The position numbers and the translations under genes were made by a program. A stretch of 64,000 bases of DNA from JBAYST01 sp034932745 (GTDB taxonomy: Bacteria > Bacillota_I > Bacilli_A > RFN20 > CAG-826): assembly GCA_034932745.1 (NCBI GenBank), contig JAYFOJ010000004.1, positions 28,629-92,628 on the forward strand. Reading direction: 5' to 3'. The notes beneath the pieces are model-generated. The model saw nothing but the letters and a program-made list of their open reading frames with translations, had not been told where the DNA came from and did no database searches. Below, one piece after another: positions 16,467-24,199 of the stretch (the first letter of the stretch is position 1; each line of letters begins with the position of its first letter).

Positions 16467-17693
16467 ATGGCAACAAGAACAATGTTAAATGGAATGAAAA
16501 TTATTAAAAGATGGACGCCTGCAACGACGTTTTCTTCTCTTTTGTTAATCGGTTTAGGATGTTTGATTATTCCACTTGCGTTGCTTGCTTGGGGAACATT
16601 TAGTTTTGGAATTGAATCGACTTATATTTCTGGTAGTAATATTGGAATCTCTTTTACTGGCTATCAATTCATCTCTGAATCAATCGATATTATCGTTAGA
16701 GGTGGGACAAATGTCGACCCTACTCTTATTGCGGGAGACACTTATTCCGGAGTCGTAAAATTCTTCTACTTTTTACAAACTATTTTAAGCCAATCGATTG
16801 GTCCTGAATGGGGAGCAATGGTAACTAATATTATCGTCTTCTCTATAATCGGCACTATCGGTTTAGTAGTTATACTACTATTCATTAGTTTTATCGTTGG
16901 TCTAGTCGGATTATTTACTGGACGATTAGCCTCGTTCAAAGCATTTCCTGTTCTTGCATGGTGGTCATTTGTGTTTATCTTTATCGAATCATTGATCCCC
17001 TTAGCATCATTCTTTGTATTACCGCAACTATTAATAAATTACGATATCGTCGCGAGTATTAATGGAAGCAGTGAGGTAATAGCGACGATTAAAACGGTTC
17101 AAGTTCACGTTTTATTTCAAACTATATACTTGCTCCTATCATTTGTTATCGCAGTTACGCTAACGGTTATTTATAGTCAGTCTTTTCATAATCATATCTA
17201 TATCAAAAATGCCAAAGCATTAGAAGCCGCACAAGCTGCACAAGCCTCAGCGCCAGGCTATCCAGGCTTCGGGAAGCAAGTCGTAAATGGCTATCCACAA
17301 AGCGGTGAAGGACAGTCCCAAGTTCAAAAGAAAACTACTACAATTCAATACAACAAAGCCAAAGGCTTACCACCAAATTTAACCGCTATCGGTGGTCATG
17401 CATTTACGCAAAACATCGATATTGAAGTCGCTATTATTCCAAACGGAATTGCTGAAATTGGACCTAGCGCTTTTGCTAACTGCATCAATCTTCAAGTTCT
17501 TTCAATTCCTAAAAGCATTAAAAAGATCGGTTACAATGCCTTCTTTGGTTGCAAAAAACTATCGAGAATAAACTATGGTGGAAAGAAAGTTGAATGGCGT
17601 CTTATTCAGCGTGGAAGTAACTGGCTTGCTAGCGCTGGAACCACGACGGTTATTTGTACAGATGGCCCAGTTACTGTCAACCCATATCATTAA
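16467..17693 (+). CDS. Membrane protein with C-terminal BspA-type leucine-rich repeats
   Basis: A 408-residue protein with four transmembrane segments (about residues 20-45, 110-143, 155-180 and 215-240). An Ala/Gln/Gly/Pro-rich linker follows, then two to three BspA-like LRR_5 units near 310-385 ('LPPNLTAIGGHAF', 'IPNGIAEIGPSAFANCINLQVLSIPKSIKKIGYNAFFGCKKL'). BspA repeats usually mediate binding and lie outside the cell. Here they are tied to a membrane protein, which is less usual. The frame can be extended to a GTG at 16449, but that codon is upstream of and overlaps the -10, so the ATG at 16467 is preferred. Function unknown. Confidence 0.8.
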   Translation: MATRTMLNGMKIIKRWTPATTFSSLLLIGLGCLIIPLALLAWGTFSFGIESTYISGSNIGISFTGYQFISESIDIIVRGGTNVDPTLIAGDTYSGVVKFFYFLQTILSQSIGPEWGAMVTNIIVFSIIGTIGLVVILLFISFIVGLVGLFTGRLASFKAFPVLAWWSFVFIFIESLIPLASFFVLPQLLINYDIVASINGSSEVIATIKTVQVHVLFQTIYLLLSFVIAVTLTVIYSQSFHNHIYIKNAKALEAAQAAQASAPGYPGFGKQVVNGYPQSGEGQSQVQKKTTTIQYNKAKGLPPNLTAIGGHAFTQNIDIEVAIIPNGIAEIGPSAFANCINLQVLSIPKSIKKIGYNAFFGCKKLSRINYGGKKVEWRLIQRGSNWLASAGTTTVICTDGPVTVNPYH

Positions 17694-17716
17694 TCAAATG
17701 ATTAACGTACCGCATT

Positions 17717-17727
17717 TATGGTAGAAT
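17717..17727 (+). promoter_or_regulatory. Extended -10 promoter of ispD
   Basis: TATGG-TAGAAT (TRTGN plus -10). The ATG at 17742 lies 14 nt after it, so the leader is about 7 nt. An inverted repeat TTAATCA-AA-TGATTAA (17690-17705) lies just upstream. Confidence 0.5.
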
Positions 17728-17741
17728 CACTTAGGTAAATT

Positions 17742-18428
17742 ATGAATATTGCAATCGTTTTGGCCGCCGGTAAAGGCGTCCGCATGAAGAATCATGAAAT
17801 CCCCAAAGCTTTTATCGATGTCAAAGGCAAACCACTTGTTTACTATTGTTTGGCAACTTTTCAAGAGTGCAGTCTAATCGATAAAATCGCTATCGTTGTT
17901 CCTAACGATTACTTTGATGATGCGATTCAATATCACGATACCTATGGTTTTAACAAAATTAAGCATATCGTAATCGGTGGCAACACCCGTCAACAAAGCG
18001 TTTGTAATGCACTTCATGCAATCAAAGCTGAAGAAAACGACATCGTTTTAATTCACGATTCCGCTCGACCTTTGGTCGATGAAAGAATTATTGTCGATAG
18101 TATCAAGTGCGTTAAGAAGTATGGCGCAGCTTCGACTTGTATCCCTTCAATCGATACGATTATTACTTCTAAGTCAGGTAATAAAGTCGACTCAGTAATC
18201 GAAAGAAAAGAAACTTATTCCGAACAGACACCAGCGTCGTTTAGATATAGTCTAATTTTAAAAGCACACGAATACGCACTCGATGATAAAGTCGCTAACG
18301 CTAGCGATGATGTTCAATTAGTAAGAAGACTCGGAGTGGATGTCGGAATGGTTCTTGGCGATAAGAAAAACTTCAAGGTTACAACAGAAGATGACCTTAA
18401 TTATTTAAAGGCGATCATGATTAAATAA
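17742..18428 (+). CDS. ispD: 2-C-methyl-D-erythritol 4-phosphate cytidylyltransferase
   Basis: Third step of the MEP isoprenoid pathway: CTP plus MEP gives CDP-methylerythritol. At 228 residues it is full length. The nucleotide-binding loop LAAGKGVRM (7-15), the following PKAF, the IHDSARPLV motif and the C-terminal 'NFKVTTEDDLNYLKAIM' are all present. The related ribitol-5-phosphate enzyme TarI shares much of this pattern and cannot be fully excluded, but no teichoic-acid genes are nearby. A short-leader promoter is visible. The rimP operon follows. Confidence 0.88.
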   Translation: MNIAIVLAAGKGVRMKNHEIPKAFIDVKGKPLVYYCLATFQECSLIDKIAIVVPNDYFDDAIQYHDTYGFNKIKHIVIGGNTRQQSVCNALHAIKAEENDIVLIHDSARPLVDERIIVDSIKCVKKYGAASTCIPSIDTIITSKSGNKVDSVIERKETYSEQTPASFRYSLILKAHEYALDDKVANASDDVQLVRRLGVDVGMVLGDKKNFKVTTEDDLNYLKAIMIK

Positions 18429-18436
18429 TATATTAT

Positions 18437-18465
18437 TTGCATTTTGAACGATTATTTCGTAGTAT
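18437..18465 (+). promoter_or_regulatory. Promoter of the rimP-nusA-infB-rbfA operon
   Basis: TTGCAT (18437-18442), 17-nt spacer, TAGTAT (18460-18465). The start would be near 18472, leaving a ~70-nt leader that contains the hairpin at 18501-18522. Confidence 0.5.
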
Positions 18466-18500
18466 ATACGCGGTAGAACTTATACCAAATACTCTTTACA

Positions 18501-18530
18501 AGAGTGGCTTGACTGCCACTCTTTGTATTT
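18501..18530 (+). terminator. Leader hairpin and weak terminator before rimP
   Basis: AGAGTGGC (18501-18508), loop TTGACT, GCCACTCT (18515-18522), then an interrupted T-tract, TTGTATTT. It either ends ispD or is an attenuator within the rimP-nusA leader. The promoter at 18437-18465 favours the second. Confidence 0.6.
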
Positions 18531-18543
18531 AAAAGGGGGAAAG

Positions 18544-19002
18544 ATGAATCTTAAGATAATTGAAGAATCACTATTGCCATTTGTAGAACAAATGGGATAC
18601 GAACTAAACGAAGTTGGATTCCGCAAAGAAAACGGAATGTCCGTCCTCGTTGTCGTATTAGATCGAGTCGAACCAATCGACATGGCATCTATTTCGCTAG
18701 CGTCAGAGAAAATATCGGAATTTCTCGATAAGAGTAATCTGATCGAAGAGAAGTATATTCTAGATGTATCGTCACTTGGAATCGAAAAACCAATCAAGGT
18801 GGAAAGACTCCATCAATACATTGGTCATTACGTTAATCTTCATCTCAATAACCCGATAAAGGGAGAGAACATCATCGAAGGTGTCGTCGAAAAAGTCGAT
18901 GGCGACCATCTCGAAATTACTTATAAGGTCAAAACAAAAACAACGACCTTGAATATCGACTTAAAGAACATTTCAAAAGCACGTTTAGCGGTAAAATTCT
19001 AA
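18544..19002 (+). CDS. rimP: Ribosome maturation factor RimP
   Basis: A 152-residue factor for 30S subunit maturation, the former YlxS. The conserved core is recognisable: 'ESLLPFVEQMGYELNEVGFRKENG', 'LVVVLDR', 'DMASISLASEKISEFLD' and 'YILDVSSLGIEKPI'. The C-terminal Sm-like part starts near 'HYVNLHLNNPIKG'. The frame extends upstream to a TTG at 18523, but that overlaps the leader hairpin. The ATG at 18544 has AAAGGGGGA in front and matches the family start. First gene of the rimP-nusA-infB-rbfA operon. Confidence 0.95.
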   Translation: MNLKIIEESLLPFVEQMGYELNEVGFRKENGMSVLVVVLDRVEPIDMASISLASEKISEFLDKSNLIEEKYILDVSSLGIEKPIKVERLHQYIGHYVNLHLNNPIKGENIIEGVVEKVDGDHLEITYKVKTKTTTLNIDLKNISKARLAVKF

Positions 19003-19014
19003 AGGAGTAGAAGT

Positions 19015-20733
19015 ATGTACGACGCAAAACAATTTCTCGAAGCATTAGACGAACTCGAGAGCAGTAAGGGAATTAGCAAAGAAAGCATTTTAAAAGCTCT
19101 TCAAGAAGCACTTGAAAAGGGTTTTAAGAAACAATTAGGTGGCGAAGACGCCAATGTTAGAGTGGTAATCGATGCCGAAAAAGGCTCAATCGATATGGCT
19201 CAAATCAAAAACGTCGTCGAAGATGTCCAAGATGACTTCTTGGAAATATCTTTAACCGATGCTAAAAAGGTTGATAAGAAGATTAAAATCGGGGACGAAT
19301 TCGTTATCCCTGTTTCAACTGAAGAAATCAAAAAAGCTACTGCCATGTCTGTTAAAACCGTCTTGAAACAGAAACTAGCAGAATTTGAAAAAGACGCCTT
19401 ATATGAGGCTTATAAAGACAAAATCGGTGAAACCATCACTGGCAAAGTCGAAAAGATTGAAGAGAATGGTATATCCGTTAATATCGGACGTGCTTCGGTT
19501 TATTTACCAAGACAACAATTAATCGGAGATGAGAGATTCTCGGTTGGCGATAATATTAAATTATTTGTCGCTGATGTTGCCTCTGGTCCAAAAGGTGCCC
19601 ATATCGTCGTTTCAAGAAGTAACGAAGGATTCTTAAAAAGAGTCTTCGAAGAAGAAATCCACGAAATATATGATGGAACAATCATCATTAAAGGTATTGC
19701 TCGTGAAGCAGGTGAAAGATCAAAAGTCGCCGTCTATAGTCACGATCCAAACGTCGATCCTGCCGGAGCATGTATTGGTCCAAATGGTAGCCGTATTCAA
19801 AAGGTTGTCGCTCAATTAGGAAATGGCCAACAAAAAGAAAAGATTGATATCATCACTTACAGTGAAAATCCAGCTCTATTTATTATGGAATCACTAAAAC
19901 CGGCTCAAATTCTTGGCATTAAAATGGATGGCACTAACAAGGCTGCAACTGCTGTTGTTAAAAACGATTCTTTATCACTAGCTATCGGTAAAAAAGGTGT
20001 CAATGTACGTCTTGCCTGCCGTTTAACCGGTTATAGTATCGATATTAAAGAACAAGATACCGCTTTAGCAGCCGGTATTGCCTATCAAACATTTGAAGAA
20101 CTCGAAAGACTCGACATTGAAAGAAAGCAAAAAGTTGCTCAAGAAGCTTTTGCTGCCAGTTCACAAAAAGTTGAAGAAGAAGTTAAACCAGTTGCTAGCA
20201 GCACTCAAACTAGAGAAGCTGTTCCAGAAGGATACGTTGCCCCTAGCGCCCGTGTTTACGCTGATGTGAATGCGAATATTTCTGAAGAAGAAAGAGAATC
20301 ACTCGAAGCTGAAATCGACCGCGAAGAGATTTTATCTGCCACTCCAGCAGAAGCAGCGGAGAAAGTTCCTACAAGTAAACCAGCTGAGGCTCCACATAAA
20401 GAAGCTGAAAAGGTCGTTACCCCAGTTACTCCGTTAGCGTCCGTTAAGACGACTAAGACTCTTGAAGACCTCGAAAAAGAATTAGAAGCTGAGGCTCAAC
20501 GCGCAAAAACAACTTTCAACAAATTCAAACGTAATAAGAAAAAAGATGAAGAAGAGACTGGTGAAAACGTCGTTTCAACGGTTGATCCATCACAAAGAAT
20601 GTCTATTTACACCGAAGATGAACTCAAAGAACTCGAAAAAGAAGAGGGACATGATAGTAATGAGCCAGCACAAGCACACGACGATGTCGACTACGATGAA
20701 TACGACAAGTATTACGAAGAAGACGAAAAATAG
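19015..20733 (+). CDS. nusA: Transcription factor NusA with long C-terminal extension
   Basis: Binds RNA polymerase and modulates pausing, termination and antitermination. The order is an N-terminal polymerase-binding domain (1-125), S1 (about 135-200, 'GKVEKIEENGISVNIGRASVYLP'), KH1 with GACIGPNGSRIQKV and KH2 with SLAIGKKGVNVRLACRLTGYSIDI (ending near 345). Bacillota NusA usually stops near there. Here a further ~220 residues follow, low in complexity, rich in Glu, Lys, Ala and Pro, with a basic FNKFKRNKKK patch and a very acidic end, DYDEYDKYYEEDEK. SD AAAGGAG lies 8-9 nt before the ATG. The usual ylxR and ylxQ (L7Ae-like) genes between nusA and infB are absent. Confidence 0.95.
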   Translation: MYDAKQFLEALDELESSKGISKESILKALQEALEKGFKKQLGGEDANVRVVIDAEKGSIDMAQIKNVVEDVQDDFLEISLTDAKKVDKKIKIGDEFVIPVSTEEIKKATAMSVKTVLKQKLAEFEKDALYEAYKDKIGETITGKVEKIEENGISVNIGRASVYLPRQQLIGDERFSVGDNIKLFVADVASGPKGAHIVVSRSNEGFLKRVFEEEIHEIYDGTIIIKGIAREAGERSKVAVYSHDPNVDPAGACIGPNGSRIQKVVAQLGNGQQKEKIDIITYSENPALFIMESLKPAQILGIKMDGTNKAATAVVKNDSLSLAIGKKGVNVRLACRLTGYSIDIKEQDTALAAGIAYQTFEELERLDIERKQKVAQEAFAASSQKVEEEVKPVASSTQTREAVPEGYVAPSARVYADVNANISEEERESLEAEIDREEILSATPAEAAEKVPTSKPAEAPHKEAEKVVTPVTPLASVKTTKTLEDLEKELEAEAQRAKTTFNKFKRNKKKDEEETGENVVSTVDPSQRMSIYTEDELKELEKEEGHDSNEPAQAHDDVDYDEYDKYYEEDEK

Positions 20734-20792
20734 TTTTTAGGAATTAAGTAATAAATCATCATAAATTTTAATTAAGAAAGAAGGCGAGAATT

Positions 20793-22622
20793 ATGGTAAA
20801 AGATCAAAAAGTAGATAGAAAAGTTAATGTCTCGACGAAAGTGTCATCTAGTAAAACATCGACCAAAGTTAATAACGGAGTATTCGTTTATACTGGAGCG
20901 ATTTCAGTTGGTGAATTAGCCAAGACATTAAACGTACTTCCAAGCGATATCATCAAATATTTTTTCCTAAAAGGAAAAATGGTCACGATTAACGCTCTTT
21001 TGGATGATGAGATGATTGGAACTGTCTGTCTCGAATACGGATTTGATTTCCAAAAGAAAAATCTCGTCGAAGCAGAGAACTTTGAAAACCTCGAAATAGT
21101 CGATGACCCTAAAGATTTAGTCTCTAGACCTCCAGTAGTCACGATTATGGGTCACGTCGACCACGGCAAAACCACATTAATCGACGCTATTAGAGATTCA
21201 AACCTCGTCGATTTTGAAGTCGGTGGCATTTCGCAAGAAATAGGCGCTTACCAAAAAGAAGTTCACGGACATAAGATTACTTTTATCGACACTCCAGGGC
21301 ACGAAGCTTTTACCGCGATGAGAAGTCGTGGTGCTTCCGTTACAGATATCGTCGTATTAGTCGTTGCTGCTGATGACGGAGTCATGCCTCAGACAATCGA
21401 GGCTATCGACCACGCAAAAGCGGCTGGTGTTCCAATCATCGTCGCGATTAATAAAATGGATAAGCCAGGAGCGGATCCTTCAAAGGTTAAGACTGAACTA
21501 ATGAATCACGACATTATCGCCGAAGAATTTGGCGGTGAAAATGTTACGGTTGAGATTTCAGCAAAGAAAAGAAAAGGAATTGACGAACTACTAGACGCAA
21601 TTATCATGGTTGCGGAAGTTCAAGATTTAAAAGCTAATCCAAGACGATATGCCCTAGGCACCGTCTTAGAAGCGGAACTCGACAAATTTGAAGGTCCAAA
21701 AGCCACTTTACTAGTTCAAAACGGAACGCTTAATGCTGGTGACTATCTCGTCGTCGGCGCAAGTTATGGTAAAGCACGTCGAATGACCAATGAATTCCAC
21801 AAAGTATTAACGGCCGCCTTACCTTCTACACCAGTATCCGTTATTGGTTTAACAGAAGTACCGCAAGCAGGCGATCGTTTCATGGCGTTCCCGACTGAAA
21901 AAGAAGCACGAGAGATTTCTTTAAGAAGAACACAACTCAAAGAGTTGAAAGAAAAGAAATCAAGTAGCGCAGCCACTTTAGAAGATTTGTTTAATCTTAA
22001 AAAAGAGGGCGAAATTCAAAACATTAACATCGTCTTGAAAGCTGATTCAACCGGTTCTGCGGAAGCTGTTAAAGCCTCGCTAGAAAAGATCAATGTTCCA
22101 GATGTTAAAATCAATGTTATTCGCTCGACATCAGGCGCCATTACTGAAAGCGATGTTTTGCTTGCCAGTGCATCTAATGCAATTATCTACGGGTTTAATG
22201 TTAGACCAGATGCCAAAACTCGTGCAAAAGCTGAATCGGAGCATGTCGAAATTCGTTTGCAGAGAATTATTTATGCTTTATTAGAAGAAATTGAAGCCGC
22301 TGCCAAAGGTATGCTAAAGCCAACCTTTAGCGAAAAAGTCACTGGACAAGCCGAAGTAAGAAGGTTGTTCAAAGTTTCTCACTTGGGAACAATTGCTGGT
22401 TGCATGGTGACAGATGGTGCGATTAAGTCTAATAGTAGAGTTCGTGTCATTCGCGAAGGCGTCGTCGCCTACGAAGGCAAGGTCGGCTCTTTGCAAAGAG
22501 AAAAAGACCAAGCAAAAGAAGTTAAGTCTGGTTATGAATGTGGTATCTTAATTGAGAACTACAACGACATCAAAGAAGGAGACATTATTGAATCCTTTGA
22601 AATGGTGGAGGACAAAAAATAA
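20793..22622 (+). CDS. infB: Translation initiation factor IF-2
   Basis: GTPase that brings initiator fMet-tRNA to the 30S subunit. It has an IF2_N domain (about 30-85, 'GVFVYTGAISVGELAKTLNVLPSDIIKYFFLKG'), G1 GHVDHGKTT (about 119-127), G2 with GGISQEIGAY, G3 DTPGH, G4 NKMD and G5 SAKK, then the domain II-IV beta barrels. At 609 residues it is short, without the long variable N-terminal region of enterobacterial IF-2; this is usual in compact Bacillota genomes. It lies 59 nt after nusA with no gene between, and 1 nt before rbfA. Confidence 0.96.
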   Translation: MVKDQKVDRKVNVSTKVSSSKTSTKVNNGVFVYTGAISVGELAKTLNVLPSDIIKYFFLKGKMVTINALLDDEMIGTVCLEYGFDFQKKNLVEAENFENLEIVDDPKDLVSRPPVVTIMGHVDHGKTTLIDAIRDSNLVDFEVGGISQEIGAYQKEVHGHKITFIDTPGHEAFTAMRSRGASVTDIVVLVVAADDGVMPQTIEAIDHAKAAGVPIIVAINKMDKPGADPSKVKTELMNHDIIAEEFGGENVTVEISAKKRKGIDELLDAIIMVAEVQDLKANPRRYALGTVLEAELDKFEGPKATLLVQNGTLNAGDYLVVGASYGKARRMTNEFHKVLTAALPSTPVSVIGLTEVPQAGDRFMAFPTEKEAREISLRRTQLKELKEKKSSSAATLEDLFNLKKEGEIQNINIVLKADSTGSAEAVKASLEKINVPDVKINVIRSTSGAITESDVLLASASNAIIYGFNVRPDAKTRAKAESEHVEIRLQRIIYALLEEIEAAAKGMLKPTFSEKVTGQAEVRRLFKVSHLGTIAGCMVTDGAIKSNSRVRVIREGVVAYEGKVGSLQREKDQAKEVKSGYECGILIENYNDIKEGDIIESFEMVEDKK

Positions 22623-22623
22623 T

Positions 22624-22953
22624 ATGGCCAGTAAAGTCGAAAGAATTCAATCTTTAATTGCAAAAAATCTCGCAGAGATTATTCAATTTCAGGTCAAAGA
22701 TCCACGTCTTGGATTTGTTTCGATTCCAGAAGTTAAGGTCACCCAAGATTTCTCCTACGCAAAAATATTCGTCTCGTTTATCAAAGATGAAGATATCGCT
22801 AATGGAATGGAAGTATTGGAGCGTTCTAAAGGATATATAAGAAGCGAATTAGCAAAAAGAATGGACACAAGACGAGTACCAGAATTAACCTTTGTACTCG
22901 ATGAAACGTTCAAGAAAGCTAAACAACTCGAGGATCTAATCAATAAAAAATAA
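22624..22953 (+). CDS. rbfA: Ribosome-binding factor A
   Basis: A cold-shock 30S maturation factor of 109 residues. The KH-like fold signature is present: 'VERIQSLIAKNLAEIIQFQVKDPRLGFVSIPEVKVTQDFSYAKIFVSF' and 'RSELAKRMDTRRVPELTFVLDETFKKAKQLEDLI'. The frame can be read from 22552 inside infB, but GGAGG before the ATG at 22624 and the family start fix the shorter form. Last gene of the rimP operon. The terminator hairpin starts inside the stop codon. Confidence 0.95.
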   Translation: MASKVERIQSLIAKNLAEIIQFQVKDPRLGFVSIPEVKVTQDFSYAKIFVSFIKDEDIANGMEVLERSKGYIRSELAKRMDTRRVPELTFVLDETFKKAKQLEDLINKK

Positions 22954-22977
22954 GTCTAGCAAATGCTAGACTTTTTT
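22952..22977. terminator. Bidirectional terminator overlapping two stop codons
   Basis: AAGTCTAGC (22952-22960), loop AAAT, GCTAGACTT (22965-22973), then T. The rbfA TAA (22951-22953) enters the left arm and the TAG of the convergent gene (22966-22968, minus) lies in the right arm. Confidence 0.88.
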
Positions 22978-24159
22978 AATCATTTCGACATGTTTTATTC
23001 CGGCTTCAATAAATGGCTTACCATTTTCGATGTAGCCAAAACTCTTATAGAAATCTTTTCTTTTCCACATCGAATGAAGATATAAAGTGGTGGGATTATA
23101 TCTAGACTCTAACATCTTATTAAAGTACTCAAATACTTTTCTTCCAATTCCTTTACCGCGATATTTCTTCAAGATGGCAAATCTTTGAATATGAATCTTA
23201 TTCTCTTCTTCAATATATCTTATGGTTCCTATCGGTATCAGTTTCTTATAGATGAGAAATTGTTTAGCGATAAACTCGTCTGGGAATTCATATTCTTTTT
23301 TGTGACTTACTTTCATTTCTTTTTCAAATACTTGATAACGGATATCAAGACAAATGGCTTCATCTTTTGGCGTGACGACAGGTTTTAGATATAGTCCCTT
23401 TTGATCGACTTGATAAGATAACTCGTCTCCCCATAATCCGACTCTTTCATAATTGCTTAACATAGTTAAGAAATTTTCTTCCGAACATTCAATATTCTTA
23501 TATAGTCCTTTTAAGGCTAGTTTGATATCTTGGCGAGAAGTATGTTTGTCCGCGGGACAAGTCGATTGAACGACTGGGATATTTTCTTCTTTAACAAGTT
23601 TTTCAATCTCTTTTTCACGGCACAAAATAAGCGGTCTAATAAACACAATACCAGCATTTTCTAATGTCATTTTAGGGGTAAAAGTCGCGATTCTAGCCCC
23701 ATAGATTTCATTCATGAAAAGTGTCTCTATTGCGTCGTCAGCGTGATGCGCAAAAGCCACTTTATTGCACCCTAGCTCCTTAGCCACTTTATTAATCGCC
23801 GCCTTTTTCATCCTACTGCAAATCGAACATGGTAGATGATTAAGATTCATTTTTTGTTGCTGAATAGTTAATATCTTATAAACATCTTTTGAGTCGTTGA
23901 CGATTAACTCCATTCCTAAAGACCTACAATATTCCTGAATCTTTACGGGATTAAAATTTGGGAAACCTAAATCTAAAATAACAGGCTTAATGACGAAATT
24001 TTTATGAGAAAACTTGGTATAAAGAAATAGAGAATATAGTAATGTAAGAGAGTCTTTACCACCTGAAATACCGATGGCAATTCTATCTCCATCTTGAATT
24101 AAATTGTATGATTGATCTGCTTTTCTAAGGCAGGCAAGAATTGTTCGAATTGCTTTCAT
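22966..24159 (-). CDS. TtcA-like tRNA thiolation ATPase fused to a GNAT acetyltransferase
   Basis: A 397-residue fusion. Residues 1-250 form a PP-loop ATPase of the TtcA/TilS group with SGGKDS (32-37). The cysteines C111 and C114 (PCSICSRMKK) and C201 (QSTCPAD) fit the CxxC plus Cys pattern that holds the [4Fe-4S] cluster in TtcA, the enzyme making 2-thiocytidine in tRNA. Residues 260-397 form a GNAT domain with acetyl-CoA loop YRGKGIGRKVFEYF and 'SMWKRKDFYKSFGY'. I know of no characterised TtcA with such a domain. It may acetylate a tRNA base or a protein. Its promoter (TTGAAA, 16 nt, TATAAT) leaves a leader of about 2-3 nt and no SD. Divergent from truB. Confidence 0.85.
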   Translation of the reverse strand: MKAIRTILACLRKADQSYNLIQDGDRIAIGISGGKDSLTLLYSLFLYTKFSHKNFVIKPVILDLGFPNFNPVKIQEYCRSLGMELIVNDSKDVYKILTIQQQKMNLNHLPCSICSRMKKAAINKVAKELGCNKVAFAHHADDAIETLFMNEIYGARIATFTPKMTLENAGIVFIRPLILCREKEIEKLVKEENIPVVQSTCPADKHTSRQDIKLALKGLYKNIECSEENFLTMLSNYERVGLWGDELSYQVDQKGLYLKPVVTPKDEAICLDIRYQVFEKEMKVSHKKEYEFPDEFIAKQFLIYKKLIPIGTIRYIEEENKIHIQRFAILKKYRGKGIGRKVFEYFNKMLESRYNPTTLYLHSMWKRKDFYKSFGYIENGKPFIEAGIKHVEMIKKV

Positions 24160-24161
24160 GC

Positions 24162-24196
24162 TTAAATAATTATATTATTTTAGTTAGAATTTTCAA
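24162..24196. promoter_or_regulatory. Interleaved divergent promoters for the ttcA-like gene and truB
   Basis: Minus: TTGAAA (24191-24196), 16-nt spacer, TATAAT (24169-24174), ATG 9 nt on. Plus: TTAAAT (24162-24167), 17-nt spacer, TAGAAT (24185-24190), ATG 9 nt on. Only 40 nt separate the two start codons, so the promoters overlap and should exclude each other. Confidence 0.55.
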
Positions 24197-24199
24197 AGC

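Noticed and set aside
20734..20792. ylxR and ylxQ between nusA and infB
   Set aside because: The 59-nt gap is too short for either gene.
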